A DNA stretch of 46,146 bases from Paenibacillus macerans (GCF_023715465.1 NZ_JAMBOE010000028.1:1-46146), one strand, 5' to 3'. Counted from the stretch's first letter, positions 15,160-24,012 are shown. Translations and numbers: made by a program. Notes: generated by a model from the letters alone, not told the origin.

Positions 15160-15331
15160 TAACGGACTCCAGCGACCTTATCCGCCCATTTCCCGGGTAT
15201 TTCCCAGCCTAACGGACACAAGCGACCTTATTTCGTTCTAAACCCGTTCATCCAGGCCGATTTGAGATAAATAAGCTCATCTGAGTCCGTTACATTTTGC
15301 AAACCTCCGTTTTTTCGAAAATAACGGCTCT
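15160..15331. repeat. R4 intergenic repeat (TAACGGAC boxes)
   Basis: TAACGGACTCCAGCGACCTT (15160) and TAACGGACACAAGCGACCTT (15210) are direct copies 50 bp apart; an inverted copy (ATAAGCTCATCTGAGTCCGT) starts at 15271, and a weaker one (TAACGGCTCTGGTGTC) follows near 15324. The gene-free stretch 14956-15436 shows nothing else apart from C-rich runs. Confidence 0.65.
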
Positions 15332-15436
15332 GGTGTCCCTTAGCCCCCTGATTCCTCTTCCCCCCCCCTCTCTACCTGCGTTTCGCCCTCTACCATGCCC
15401 CAAATTTCATAAATTCTATAAGGTGAAAAAAATCCC

Positions 15437-17557
15437 CTAGCCGGCAAGCCGGCTAAGGAATTCATGCTCCAGCACGCCGGCGGATACCGGTTTGCTGAAT
15501 AAATATCCCTGACCTTCATGGCATTTTTGCAGCCTCAGAAACTCCAACTGCTCCTCATTTTCGACGCCTTCGGCCGTCACCTTGAGCTTTAGATGATGCG
15601 CCATGGTCGTGATCGTCGAAACGATCGCCGCGTCGTTGCCATCGCACATGACCTCTTTGACGAAGGCGCGGTCGATTTTCAGCCGGTCGATCGGCAAGCT
15701 TTTCAAATAATACAGTGAGCTGTAACCGGTGCCGAAATCGTCGATGCTGATTTGGATGCCCAGGCTCTTCAAACGATGGAGCTGGTCCAACGCCGTATCG
15801 ATATCGTAGGTCATACTTTCGGTTACTTCCAGCTCCAGATAACGGGGGTCCAGGCCAACCTCGCGCAAAATCGCGCCGATCCGCTCCACCAGATTGTATT
15901 GGCGGAATTGGCGCATCGACAAATTGACCGATACGTTCACCGGCTCATATCCCGCAAGCTGCCACATCTTATTGTATTCGCAAGCCGTTTTGAGCACCCA
16001 TTCCCCCAACGGAACGATCAGTCCGCTTTCCTCGGCCAACGGGATAAACTCGCTGGGCGGAAGCAGCCCGCGTTTCGGATGGTTCCAGCGGACGAGCGCC
16101 TCCATCCCGACCATTTTTCCGTTGTCCAGGCTCATCTGCGGCTGAAACTCCAGAAAAAACTCTTCGCGCTCCAGCGCCTTGCGCATATCGTTCTCCAGCT
16201 CCACGCGGGACTGGGTATACATCTTCATTTCCGGGGTATACCGCATAAAATGAACCCCGTGTTCCTTGGCATAATGAACCGCCATATCCGCAGATTGAAT
16301 CATCTGGTCGACCGAATCGCCGTCAACCGGGAACACCGACAAGCCCATGCTGAGCGAAATATGGTATTCCGTATCGTCGATCAGCACCGCGGGATTTACC
16401 GAATCGAGCAGTTGCTTGGCCCGCTCTTCGGCAACCCCTGCGCCGTTCACCTTCCTTGGCAAAATCAAAGCGAATTCGTCCTCCCCCATGCGGTACACCC
16501 GCTCATCTGCGTAACACAGCTCCCGCAGCCTGCCGCCAAATTCGGTGAGCAGCTTATCCCCCGCGCTGTACCCCAACGAATCGTTGATCGCTTTGAATCG
16601 GTCGATATTAATGACCGCAACCCCGGTATACGCCCCGGAAACGGTCAGCCATTCACCGAGCTGTTCCTTCATAAGCCTTAGATTCGGCAGCCCCGTCAAA
16701 TCATCATGGTAAGCCATATGCTTCATCCGCGCTTCGGCCTGGTGCCGGCCGCGGACCGGCTCCTCGATCGTCAGCCGGTAAACGCCTTTCAGCACAAAAT
16801 AATAGGATAAACTCATATACCACTGGCCCGCCGCTTGCACGATACCTTGGGGATCCTTGAAAGGAAACGTCAGCAGCACATGACCCATGATCATAAACAG
16901 CAGCGCCCGCGTTACCGTCATGATGGCCGGCGGATGCTCTTCCCGGTGACTGTACAAGATCGCGGCAACGGCTAAAATGTACAGCATGGAAATGCCGAAT
17001 ACGAGCGTAAGCCGGCCTGCCGCCGAGTTCAGGAAACCCGCCGCAAACCCGGAAGCGAGCCGTCCCTCATACCGGTTCATCCATACCAAACCGGCAGCGG
17101 CGACCAGGGCCACCGCGGAAAACACCGTAATTTTATGACCGCCGGATATCTGCTTCTCGGAGGAAGCGAAAATAGCCAGCATTCCAAGCGCCCCGACCGT
17201 ATGGGACAACGTTAAAAACCAATCCGCCAGATCCGGTCCGGGCTCAAAGCCCAATAGAGGAATGCCTCCATAGGCGGCGGAATACAACATGTCCAAAATA
17301 CCTACCACTGCAAACAGCGCGGCGGAATATAGCCGCTGCCTGGACAGCTTGTCGATAAACATGATCCATCCCTGAGCAAAAATGGCATAAGACACAGCCA
17401 GGCACATAAAACCCGCCAGCAAATGCAAGGCTTGCATCGTTTTGCCGGTTCCCCCCGGCAAAACGGTTGTTGCCGACAACCAGATGACACCGATCATCGC
17501 GGCCAGCCCGATTACCGCTGGGACGATTGTCGATTTTGTCTCTGCCCTGATTCTCAA
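15437..17557 (-). CDS. MASE3-GGDEF-EAL cyclic-di-GMP enzyme
   Basis: 706 residues. About 1-260 is a multi-span membrane sensor resembling MASE3 (HLLAGFMCLAVSYAIF, DMLYSAAYGGIPLLG). About 285-445 is a GGDEF domain with the signature altered to GEDEF (RMGEDEFALI). About 455-705 is an EAL domain with key motifs intact (EALVRW, NVSVNLS, LEVTES, IDDFGTGYSSL, TAEGVE, QGYLF). This favours cyclic-di-GMP phosphodiesterase activity; the GGDEF part may be inactive or serve to bind GTP. The first TTG (17566) abuts GGAGG, so the TTG at 17557, 9 bases from GGAGG, is the likely start. Single gene; signal unknown. Confidence 0.88.
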   Translation of the reverse strand: MRIRAETKSTIVPAVIGLAAMIGVIWLSATTVLPGGTGKTMQALHLLAGFMCLAVSYAIFAQGWIMFIDKLSRQRLYSAALFAVVGILDMLYSAAYGGIPLLGFEPGPDLADWFLTLSHTVGALGMLAIFASSEKQISGGHKITVFSAVALVAAAGLVWMNRYEGRLASGFAAGFLNSAAGRLTLVFGISMLYILAVAAILYSHREEHPPAIMTVTRALLFMIMGHVLLTFPFKDPQGIVQAAGQWYMSLSYYFVLKGVYRLTIEEPVRGRHQAEARMKHMAYHDDLTGLPNLRLMKEQLGEWLTVSGAYTGVAVINIDRFKAINDSLGYSAGDKLLTEFGGRLRELCYADERVYRMGEDEFALILPRKVNGAGVAEERAKQLLDSVNPAVLIDDTEYHISLSMGLSVFPVDGDSVDQMIQSADMAVHYAKEHGVHFMRYTPEMKMYTQSRVELENDMRKALEREEFFLEFQPQMSLDNGKMVGMEALVRWNHPKRGLLPPSEFIPLAEESGLIVPLGEWVLKTACEYNKMWQLAGYEPVNVSVNLSMRQFRQYNLVERIGAILREVGLDPRYLELEVTESMTYDIDTALDQLHRLKSLGIQISIDDFGTGYSSLYYLKSLPIDRLKIDRAFVKEVMCDGNDAAIVSTITTMAHHLKLKVTAEGVENEEQLEFLRLQKCHEGQGYLFSKPVSAGVLEHEFLSRLAG

Positions 17558-17671
17558 TGGCCTCAACCTCCGGTGGCAAGTATCTGTCTATGGTCCTAAG
17601 GACTATTTATTCAACATATTCCGCGCATTTCCTGCCTTTTACCGGTCAAAAATGTCGGACGCAAAAAGAAA

Positions 17672-17695
17672 AGCTCGGGCCCAGAGGTCCGAACT
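17672..17695 (-). terminator. Terminator of the aldolase-like gene
   Basis: On the minus strand AGTTCGGACC-tct-GGGCCCGAGCT (one mismatch), followed by TTTTCTTTTT. Confidence 0.7.
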
Positions 17696-17705
17696 TTTCG
17701 CGGCA

Positions 17706-18671
17706 TTATTTTTTCTTCTTGTCAAAGCTGACTTCCGGCGTCGTTAATTTGTCGTAGAAATCCACAACACCATCCTTGTCGTCCGAAGCGCGCAGCGCCA
17801 TGGCCGAACGAGGATGCTCGTCCAGCGTTCCGGTGATCATGTACGGGATCAAATAACCCCATTCCTCTTTTTCGCGCAGCGGGATAAGCAGCTCCTCCAG
17901 CACCCCGAGCACCGGGCGCAGCCGGTAGTTCGTATTTTTCAGATGCGTAACGAGCAGTTCGGTCGGGCAGTTGCCCGCAGCGCGCCCCATGCCGTACACC
18001 GAAGCGTCAAGCAGCTCGACGCCGTTCTCGGCGGCTACGAGCGTATTGGAAAACGCCAGCTGCATATTGTTATGGGTATGTACCCCAAGCCGTTTATTCG
18101 GCAGATGCGTTTTGAACTTGTTGACCAGGTACTCCATATCTTTATAATCCAGGCTGCCGTAGGAATCGACGATATAAACGACGTCCACGACGCTCTCCCG
18201 GATCATTTCGAAAGCTTCCAGCAGCTCATTTTCCATAACGTTGGACAACGCCATAATGTTCAAGGTCGTTTCGTACCCGCGGTCATGGAACAGCTGCACC
18301 AGTTGAAGCGCCTTGTCCACATCTTTGATGTAGCAGGCGACGCGAATCAGATCGAGCAGGCTCTCGCTGCGCGGCAGGATGTCGTTTTCATCGACGCGGC
18401 CGATGTCGACCAGGGCGGACAGCTTCGTTTGGCCTTTTTGAGGAATGACCTTCCGGAGAAAGTCATCGTCAAGAAAACGCCACGGTCCCGCCTGATCGGC
18501 GCCTTTGAGCAGCTTGGGCGAATTTTTATAGCCGATCTCCATATAATCAATACCCGCCTCGTTCAGGCCGGCGTACAATTTTTGAACAAATTCCACACTG
18601 AAGTCCCAGTTGTTGACCAAACCTCCGTCACGTATTGTACAATCCACGATTTTGCACGGGTTACCCTTCAT
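17706..18671 (-). CDS. DRE-TIM metallolyase (HMG-CoA lyase / hydroxy-oxovalerate aldolase-like)
   Basis: 321 residues forming the aldolase TIM barrel of the DRE-TIM family: catalytic/metal strand KIVDCTIRDGG at the start and the metal-binding GVHTHNN in the second half. This family makes or breaks C-C bonds next to a keto acid or thioester. It lacks the C-terminal regulatory domain of isopropylmalate or citramalate synthase, so it is not a replacement for leuA. The substrate cannot be told. The frame opens at 18710, but the ATG at 18671 with GGAGAGG upstream gives the usual N-terminus just before the DRE motif. Single gene, divergent from feoA. Confidence 0.75.
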   Translation of the reverse strand: MKGNPCKIVDCTIRDGGLVNNWDFSVEFVQKLYAGLNEAGIDYMEIGYKNSPKLLKGADQAGPWRFLDDDFLRKVIPQKGQTKLSALVDIGRVDENDILPRSESLLDLIRVACYIKDVDKALQLVQLFHDRGYETTLNIMALSNVMENELLEAFEMIRESVVDVVYIVDSYGSLDYKDMEYLVNKFKTHLPNKRLGVHTHNNMQLAFSNTLVAAENGVELLDASVYGMGRAAGNCPTELLVTHLKNTNYRLRPVLGVLEELLIPLREKEEWGYLIPYMITGTLDEHPRSAMALRASDDKDGVVDFYDKLTTPEVSFDKKKK

Positions 18672-18814
18672 AACAGCATGTTCCTCTCCATCGATAGTAT
18701 TAATACCCATCTTACTTGAAGCGAAATCAAAAAGTAAAGAAGCAATTGATGATTGATATGAGGTTAATCACAGTATGGTGCGAACTAGCGTGATATATTA
18801 CTTTTGAATCTAAA

Positions 18815-18829
18815 TGAGATTGATTCTCA
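18815..18829. promoter_or_regulatory. Fur-like box upstream of feoA
   Basis: TGAGATTGATTCTCA fits the 7-1-7 Fur pattern (TGATAAT-N-ATTATCA) in the outer positions and sits 70 bp before the feoA start, as expected for an iron-repressed Fe(II) importer. The match is partial. Confidence 0.6.
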
Positions 18830-18898
18830 ATTCCTTTTTTTTCCTAAACTCACTTTCACTAAATTAACATTGACCTAATAAAAATTGGAGGTTTTTCG

Positions 18899-19126
18899 AT
18901 GATCGTTTCCTTGAAAGAACTGAAACCCAAAGAGAGCGGAGTTATTAAAAGCATCGGTGCCAGCGGTCCGCTCCGCAGGAAACTGATGGACATGGGAATT
19001 ACTCCAGGGGCCGAAATCACCATGAAAAAGGTAGCCCCCCTCGGCGATCCCATCGAAGTTCATATCCGGGGCTACGACCTAAGCATCCGTAAAGCCGAAG
19101 CCGATCAAATCACGGTGGAAAGGTAG
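18899..19126 (+). CDS. feoA: FeoA, first copy
   Basis: 75 residues, an SH3-like FeoA domain (LKELKPKESGVIKSIG, then LMDMGITPGAEITMKKVAPLGDP). FeoA is the small cytosolic partner of the FeoB ferrous-iron transporter. GGAGG ribosome site 7 bases upstream. It is followed by a 242-bp repeat and then feoB; the last base of its stop codon is also the first base of that repeat. A second, different FeoA is the last gene of the operon. Confidence 0.93.
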   Translation: MIVSLKELKPKESGVIKSIGASGPLRRKLMDMGITPGAEITMKKVAPLGDPIEVHIRGYDLSIRKAEADQITVER

Positions 19127-19367
19127 TTCAAAAAGTCATCTTTTGATCACGAAGCAGGTCAAGAAGCTTAATCGGCATCGAATCTTGAATTCAGCCGGGC
19201 CAAGCGGATGCTACCGAAGTATGTTTCCTGCGGAAACATTTCAGGTGCTCACGTACCCAAAACGTACGCTCCGCTCCTGACGTCCCTAGCTTCATTCGAC
19301 CTAAAGCGTTTTGAAAAAACGTACATCGAAGCATACGCTTCGGTGCTGAAAACCTGACTTTTTGAAC
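19126..19367. mobile_element. R2 MITE-like element between feoA and feoB
   Basis: Exactly bounded by perfect 12-bp terminal inverted repeats GTTCAAAAAGTC (19126-19137) and GACTTTTTGAAC (19356-19367). No ORF. It shares internal blocks with 38994-39270 in reverse orientation (TTTTCAGCACCGA, GGCCCGGCTGAATTCAAGAT, ACGTGAGCAC). It contains the hairpin ATGTTTCC-tgc-GGAAACAT. It separates feoA from feoB, so it must be read through for operon expression. Confidence 0.75.
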
Positions 19368-19407
19368 TCGCATTAAATTAAAATTTTTTTGATGAGGGAT
19401 GAGAAAT

Positions 19408-21465
19408 ATGGTATACCGGTTTGCATTGGCGGGCAATCCCAACTGCGGCAAAACAACGCTCTTCAACAACCTGACGGGGAATAACGCGCATGTGGGAAAC
19501 TGGCCCGGGGTCACCGTCGAACGGCGCGAAGGAAGATGTAAAAAAACGAGCGAAAACGTTGTAATCATCGATTTGCCGGGAATCTACTCGCTGTCTCCTT
19601 ATACGCCCGAGGAAGTTGTTGCTCGGGACTTTTTGGCCGGGGAAAAACCCGATGTCATTATCAACATCGTCGACGCGACGAATATAGAACGCAATCTGTA
19701 TTTGACAACCCAACTGCTGGAGCTTGGAATTCCGACGATCATCGCTCTCAACATGATGGATGAAGTAAGTTTGCGTGGTGACAAAATCGATGTGGCCAGC
19801 CTTGAACGGCAGTTAGGCGTTCCCATCGTTCCGATCATTGCCACCAAAAACCAGGGAATTAAGGAACTGCTCGAAAAAGCCGTCGCTTTTAACCGCAGCC
19901 CCGAAGCTGGAGGCAAAAGCGCCCTCGAAAAAACTAAATTGTACGGCGCTGTAAAGGGCATCAGCGACTTGCTGGCGGACGCGGGATACGACAATACGTT
20001 GTTTTATGCTGTCAAGCTGCTGGAGAAGGACGAAAAAATCAGGGCGGTGCTGAAAATGCCCGCCGCTTTGGCGGCTTCCGTCGACAGGCTGATCAGCCAG
20101 GCCGAGCGGGAAAACGATGGGGAAATCGAGACCCTGATCGCCGATCTGCGCTACAGGTATATCAGCGATGCGATTGCGGGGCATGTCAAGAAAGGGAGAA
20201 AGGCCGGAGAGCTTTCCTTCTCGGACAAAGTGGATAAAATCGTCACCAACCGCGTTTTGGGATTGCCGATCTTTTTCGCGATTATGTATCTCATTTTTCA
20301 GATCGCCGTCGGTTCGATCGGCGCCCTGATCGTCGATCCGTTTGGCGCCCTGGTTACCGAAACCTTGCCGGAAGCGGCGACGCGGTTTCTGGAATGGGCG
20401 GGCGCTTCGGAAGCTATGCAAGGCCTTGTCGTGGGCGGTGTCATCACGGGGATCGGCAACGTCTTGTCCTTTCTCCCGCAAATCGTGATCCTGTTCCTGT
20501 GTCTCTCGATTCTGGAGGATACCGGCTACATGTCGAGGGTAGCTTTCGTCATGGACCGGATTTTCCGCCATTTCGGGCTGTCCGGCAAAGCGTTCGTTCC
20601 ATTGCTGATGGGGTACGGATGTGCGGTCCCGGCGATTATGGCCACGCGGACGCTGGAGGATGAAAAAAGCCGGCGGCTGGCGATTACGCTGATGCCGTTT
20701 ATGTCGTGCAGCGCGCGCATTCCCGTATACGCCGTCTTTGCCGGCGCCTTTTTTGCCGCAAACCAGGGGCTGGTCGTTTTCAGCATCTATTTTCTCGGCA
20801 TCATTGTGGCCATGCTCTCCTGCCTGCTGCTTAACAGAACCGTACTTAAGGGGGATTCGGCCCCGTTCGTAATGGAACTTCCGCCTTACCGCATCCCTAC
20901 CCTAAAATCCACGGTAGCCCATACCTGGGAAAAAGCGAAGGGGTACGTAATCAAGGTGGGAACCGTTCTGCTGTCGATGACCGTTGTGATTTGGTTCATG
21001 CAATCCTTCAACTTCTCACTGCAGATGGTCGACGATGCCTCGCAAAGCATCTTCGGTTCGATCGGGAAGCTGATCGCGCCGCTTTTTGCCTGGAACGGGT
21101 TCGGATACATTAAAGGCACTTCTGAAATTCACTGGCAGGTCGGCGCCGCCCTGCTGACCGGATTGATCGCCAAAGAAGCGGTGGTCAGCACGCTGGGCAT
21201 TCTGTATATCAACCAGGGAACCGAGGAGCTGACCACCGCGTTGGGCACGGCACTGCAAGCGTATTTTACGCCGCTGGCCGCTTTCTCCGTCATGGTGTTC
21301 GTCCTGCTGTACGCTCCTTGCGTAGCGGCGATTTCGACCGCGAAAAAAGAGCTGGGTTCATGGAGATGGACCTTATTTACCATCGCTTATCAATGCGGCA
21401 TAGCCTGGCTAATATCATTAATCGTTTATCAAGTCGGACGTCTTTTGGGGATCGGACTCGCTTAA
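19408..21465 (+). CDS. feoB: FeoB ferrous iron transporter
   Basis: 685 residues. N-terminal G-domain: G1 GNPNCGKTT, G3 DLPGIYSLS, G4-like NMMDE, followed by the GDI helical region and a membrane part of about ten helices with two gate repeats (GGVITGIGNVLSFLPQI; GLIAKEAVVSTLG). It imports Fe(II) across the cytoplasmic membrane. ATG at 19408 gives MVYRFALAGNPN, the normal start, with GAGGG about 9 bases upstream; ATG at 19399 abuts that site. Operon: feoA, MITE-like insert, feoB, 50-residue Cys-rich protein, feoA2. Confidence 0.96.
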   Translation: MVYRFALAGNPNCGKTTLFNNLTGNNAHVGNWPGVTVERREGRCKKTSENVVIIDLPGIYSLSPYTPEEVVARDFLAGEKPDVIINIVDATNIERNLYLTTQLLELGIPTIIALNMMDEVSLRGDKIDVASLERQLGVPIVPIIATKNQGIKELLEKAVAFNRSPEAGGKSALEKTKLYGAVKGISDLLADAGYDNTLFYAVKLLEKDEKIRAVLKMPAALAASVDRLISQAERENDGEIETLIADLRYRYISDAIAGHVKKGRKAGELSFSDKVDKIVTNRVLGLPIFFAIMYLIFQIAVGSIGALIVDPFGALVTETLPEAATRFLEWAGASEAMQGLVVGGVITGIGNVLSFLPQIVILFLCLSILEDTGYMSRVAFVMDRIFRHFGLSGKAFVPLLMGYGCAVPAIMATRTLEDEKSRRLAITLMPFMSCSARIPVYAVFAGAFFAANQGLVVFSIYFLGIIVAMLSCLLLNRTVLKGDSAPFVMELPPYRIPTLKSTVAHTWEKAKGYVIKVGTVLLSMTVVIWFMQSFNFSLQMVDDASQSIFGSIGKLIAPLFAWNGFGYIKGTSEIHWQVGAALLTGLIAKEAVVSTLGILYINQGTEELTTALGTALQAYFTPLAAFSVMVFVLLYAPCVAAISTAKKELGSWRWTLFTIAYQCGIAWLISLIVYQVGRLLGIGLA

Positions 21466-21484
21466 CAAAGGAGGAGGAATCGTT

Positions 21485-21637
21485 ATGATCGATTACGTGA
21501 TCGTTATTGTCCTGGCGGGAATTATTGGTTTTACCTTGTACCGCTATATTAAACGGCAAAAGGCGGGCGGAGGCTGCGCCGGCTGCAGCGGATCCTGCGA
21601 GCAATTCAGCTCATGCTGCGAACCGAAGAAGCGTTGA
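21485..21637 (+). CDS. FeoB-associated Cys-rich membrane protein
   Basis: 50 residues, not obvious by length alone. A strong AGGAGGAGG ribosome site precedes the ATG 19 bp after feoB. One transmembrane helix (IDYVIVIVLAGIIGFTLY) is followed by a basic stretch and a Cys-rich tail (CAGCSGSC, then CC). This matches the small FeoB-associated Cys-rich proteins of Gram-positive feo operons, which take the place of FeoC. A redox or iron-handling role is inferred. Confidence 0.9.
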   Translation: MIDYVIVIVLAGIIGFTLYRYIKRQKAGGGCAGCSGSCEQFSSCCEPKKR

Positions 21638-21668
21638 CGCATTTATTTTCGGGGGAGGAGGGTAGAGT

Positions 21669-21884
21669 ATGCCATTAACGATGCTTACGCCGGGCAAGGA
21701 AGCGATCATCCGTGAATGCCGGGCGTCGGAAGATACCCGAAAATTCCTGGAAGGACTAGGTATTGTTCCCGGAACACCCGTTACGGTCATCTCGGAAATG
21801 GACGGGAACCTGATCATTAAAGTGAAGGAAGCGCGAGTAGCCTTGAGCAAAGGAGTTGCCGGGCAAGTTTACATCCAGGTTTGA
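21669..21884 (+). CDS. feoA: FeoA, second copy
   Basis: 71 residues, FeoA/SH3-like (LTPGKEAIIRECRASEDTRKFLEGLGIVPGTPVTVISE), distinctly different from the first FeoA. GGAGGAGG ribosome site; 31 bp after the Cys-rich gene and last in the feo operon. Two FeoA proteins in one operon are common in Firmicutes, and they may act as a pair with FeoB. Confidence 0.9.
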   Translation: MPLTMLTPGKEAIIRECRASEDTRKFLEGLGIVPGTPVTVISEMDGNLIIKVKEARVALSKGVAGQVYIQV

Positions 21885-21892
21885 CCCAAAAC

Positions 21893-21936
21893 AAAGAACC
21901 TTCAATCGGAAAGCGGTAGCGGATTGAAGGTTCTTT
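21893..21936. terminator. Bidirectional terminator between feo and the histidine kinase
   Basis: A perfect 15-bp stem AAAGAACCTTCAATC / GATTGAAGGTTCTTT with a 14-base loop; the T-rich ends allow use from both sides. Confidence 0.8.
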
Positions 21937-21939
21937 ACG

Positions 21940-23064
21940 TTAGACGAGCGGCAGCGTGATGACGAAAATCGTACCCGCGCCTTTGAGGCTGTCCACGGCA
22001 ATATTTCCCCGATGGTTGCGGATAATCCGATAGCTTACGGACAACCCCAAACCGGTTCCTTTCTCTTTTGTCGTAAAGAACGGATCGAACAGGCGGCTCA
22101 GCAAGCCTTTGTCCATGCCGTTTCCGTTATCCTGGATGGAGATGTTGACCGATTTGCCCTCCATCTCCGCCCGGATATCGATGACTCCCTTATGATCCCC
22201 CTCCACCTCGGCGATGGCGTCCATCGCGTTTTTGATGATGTTGAGCAGGACCTGCTTGATCTGCTTCACATCGATTGATACGAGAAGCTCCTCCTCCGGA
22301 GCGTGCAGCATCATTTGGCAGCCTTTCATCAACGCCTCGCTTTCCGTCAGCAGGACAACCTCTTTCAGCAGCGATGACACGCTGACGGTCGATTTCTGCG
22401 GGGCGGAAGGCTTGGACGAATTCAAAAATTCATGAATGATGTCATTCGCTCTGTCGATCTCCGTTAAAATAATCCGGGCATACTCATCCTTGCCTAGTTC
22501 CACCAAATGCGGACGGAGCAGTTGAATGAACCCGCGGATCGCGGTCAGCGGATTGCGGATTTCATGGGCGATCGCCGCCGATATTTTCCCGAGCATCGCC
22601 AGCTTGTCGTTTTGGTACGCCGTTTGCTCGATTCGTTTGAAATCCGATACGTCTTTGACGCTAAGTAAGAAGTCTCCGTCCATCTGATCTCCGTATGTAA
22701 CTGTAATGAGCCAATGCCTTCCGTACTCATCGATAAACTCATGGTATTTTTTTCGATGAAAAATGGTTTCCCGATAGATCCGCAGAATTTTCCGCTTCTT
22801 GAATTGATTGAGGTGCGGGTGGCGCAGCATTTGCAGCAAATTGCAACCGATGAGTGATTGGCGCGGCATCTCGAGCAACCTGGCCATTTGAACGTTGATG
22901 AAGGTTAAAACCCCTTCGCAGTCAAACAGCATAATTCCGCTGTCTAGGTGCTGGAGCACGTTTTCGTATTTGTTTTTGACGAGTTGGGTTGATTGGAATG
23001 CTTTGACGGATTGGAGCAGCGTCTCCTGGAATTCACTCAACAAGTTGGTTCCCCCTTTTCCCAT
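21940..23064 (-). CDS. Soluble PAS-domain sensor histidine kinase (sporulation-kinase type)
   Basis: 374 residues, no transmembrane segment. One PAS domain (about 35-150, VLQHLDSGIMLFDCEG). Then HisKA with the phosphorylated His in AIAHEIRNPLTAIRG, and HATPase with N-box NIIKNAMDAI, G1 DNGNGM, F-box FFTTK and G2 GTGLGLS. The HEIRNPLTA-xRGFxQL H-box is typical of the Kin kinases that feed the sporulation phosphorelay. No response regulator is adjacent, which fits an orphan phosphorelay kinase; its target is inferred. The ATG at 23064 has only a weak AGGCAGG; a TTG at 23043 with GGGGG 7 bases upstream is an alternative start. Confidence 0.88.
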   Translation of the reverse strand: MGKGGTNLLSEFQETLLQSVKAFQSTQLVKNKYENVLQHLDSGIMLFDCEGVLTFINVQMARLLEMPRQSLIGCNLLQMLRHPHLNQFKKRKILRIYRETIFHRKKYHEFIDEYGRHWLITVTYGDQMDGDFLLSVKDVSDFKRIEQTAYQNDKLAMLGKISAAIAHEIRNPLTAIRGFIQLLRPHLVELGKDEYARIILTEIDRANDIIHEFLNSSKPSAPQKSTVSVSSLLKEVVLLTESEALMKGCQMMLHAPEEELLVSIDVKQIKQVLLNIIKNAMDAIAEVEGDHKGVIDIRAEMEGKSVNISIQDNGNGMDKGLLSRLFDPFFTTKEKGTGLGLSVSYRIIRNHRGNIAVDSLKGAGTIFVITLPLV

Positions 23065-23294
23065 AAATGATGTACCTGCCTTACTGACAACATACGATCA
23101 CTACCTGAGAAGAACTTACCCGAAATCGGCTCGCGCGTAACGTTTTTTATTCATGAACTACAGCCTGTCCGTAAATCAGTCCGAAACTGCCTATTTCAAT
23201 CATAGTAAAGTCTTCCAAATACCGTCAATCAGAGATACTGTCGAAAAACATGGAATCACCGCAAATGAATGGCCATAGTCCAAAAAATAAAACA

Positions 23295-23312
23295 GCCTCC
23301 CTCCCGGGAGAC
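23295..23312 (-). terminator. Terminator of the zinc-finger-like gene
   Basis: On the minus strand GTCTCCC-GGGA-GGGAGGC, followed by TGTTTTATTTTTT. The rest of 23065-23294 shows nothing recognisable. Confidence 0.65.
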
Positions 23313-23337
23313 CATTTTTAGCCTATTCTTTCAGCGG

Positions 23338-23742
23338 TTACTTGTGTTGAAGCCGGGCTCTGCGTCTGCTCATTACGGCCAATCTTTTCTTCAGCTCATC
23401 TTCCCATTTCTCATCGCCGATTTGCTTCGCAACGGAAAGGAGATCCAGCGAAATATCGATTTGGCTTTGAACGATCAACAGCGGGTCCTCATCTTCCCGG
23501 TTCACGCAATTTCCGAAAATCGCTTCATCGTCCTCCATGACGAAATCCTGAAAATCGATTTCCGAAACGCCGTCGCCATGCGCGTATTCCGCTAATATTT
23601 CGTATTCATTTTCCACCTTATAGTGAACCTCAACCCTATGGCACACCGGGCAAAATAACAGGGGAACATTATGAACCTGCGTACGATAATGCTTTAAAGT
23701 CCCCTTTGTTCCCAGCATGCTTGCTCCGCAGCAAAAACTCAT
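23338..23742 (-). CDS. Small protein with two Cys pairs, unknown function
   Basis: 134 residues. Near the N-terminus a CC (4-5) and, about 27 residues later, CPVC could form one zinc site (YgiT-like arrangement). The middle is acidic (FQDFVMEDDEAIF). The C-terminus is a basic helix (KWEDELKKRLAVMSRRRARLQHK). No membrane segment. Standing alone with its own terminator, between a histidine kinase and a peroxiredoxin gene, it gives no pathway hint. I do not recognise a characterised family. Confidence 0.7.
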   Translation of the reverse strand: MSFCCGASMLGTKGTLKHYRTQVHNVPLLFCPVCHRVEVHYKVENEYEILAEYAHGDGVSEIDFQDFVMEDDEAIFGNCVNREDEDPLLIVQSQIDISLDLLSVAKQIGDEKWEDELKKRLAVMSRRRARLQHK

Positions 23743-23962
23743 TCCCCTTCACCCTTTCGCGTGTTCGGTTCATCCAAGGATCCCGGTCTCTCCGCAATGC
23801 AGGATTTTCATATTAATTTATTCGTGAAGCCGGGTTGAAATTCCTGCGACTCACTTGAAAATTCACCCATTTCGTTACAAAACGGGACTATGGTCCGATC
23901 AGCCAGACGTGCAAGCGCCGCCGGACCCAGCTTAGCTTAAGGCGCTTTTGAGGGGCAAAAAA

Positions 23963-23991
23963 CCCCCTGATTGGCATGGCCAAACAGGGGG
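23963..23991 (-). terminator. Terminator of the peroxiredoxin gene
   Basis: CCCCCTG (23963-23969) pairs with CAGGGGG (23985-23991), with an inner TGGCC/GCCA pairing, followed by TTTTTT on the minus strand. No gene is seen in 23743-23962. Confidence 0.8.
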
Positions 23992-24012
23992 CTTTACGCT
24001 ATTCACCCGAAA

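Noticed and set aside
15160..15331. CRISPR array (regular 50-bp repeats)
   Set aside because: Only two direct copies plus inverted and degenerate ones, no cas genes, and similar boxes in other families; it is a palindromic intergenic repeat.
19127..19398. Riboswitch between feoA and feoB
   Set aside because: The segment is a dispersed repeat with terminal inverted repeats and a second copy near 39000, so it is an insertion rather than a feo-specific RNA.
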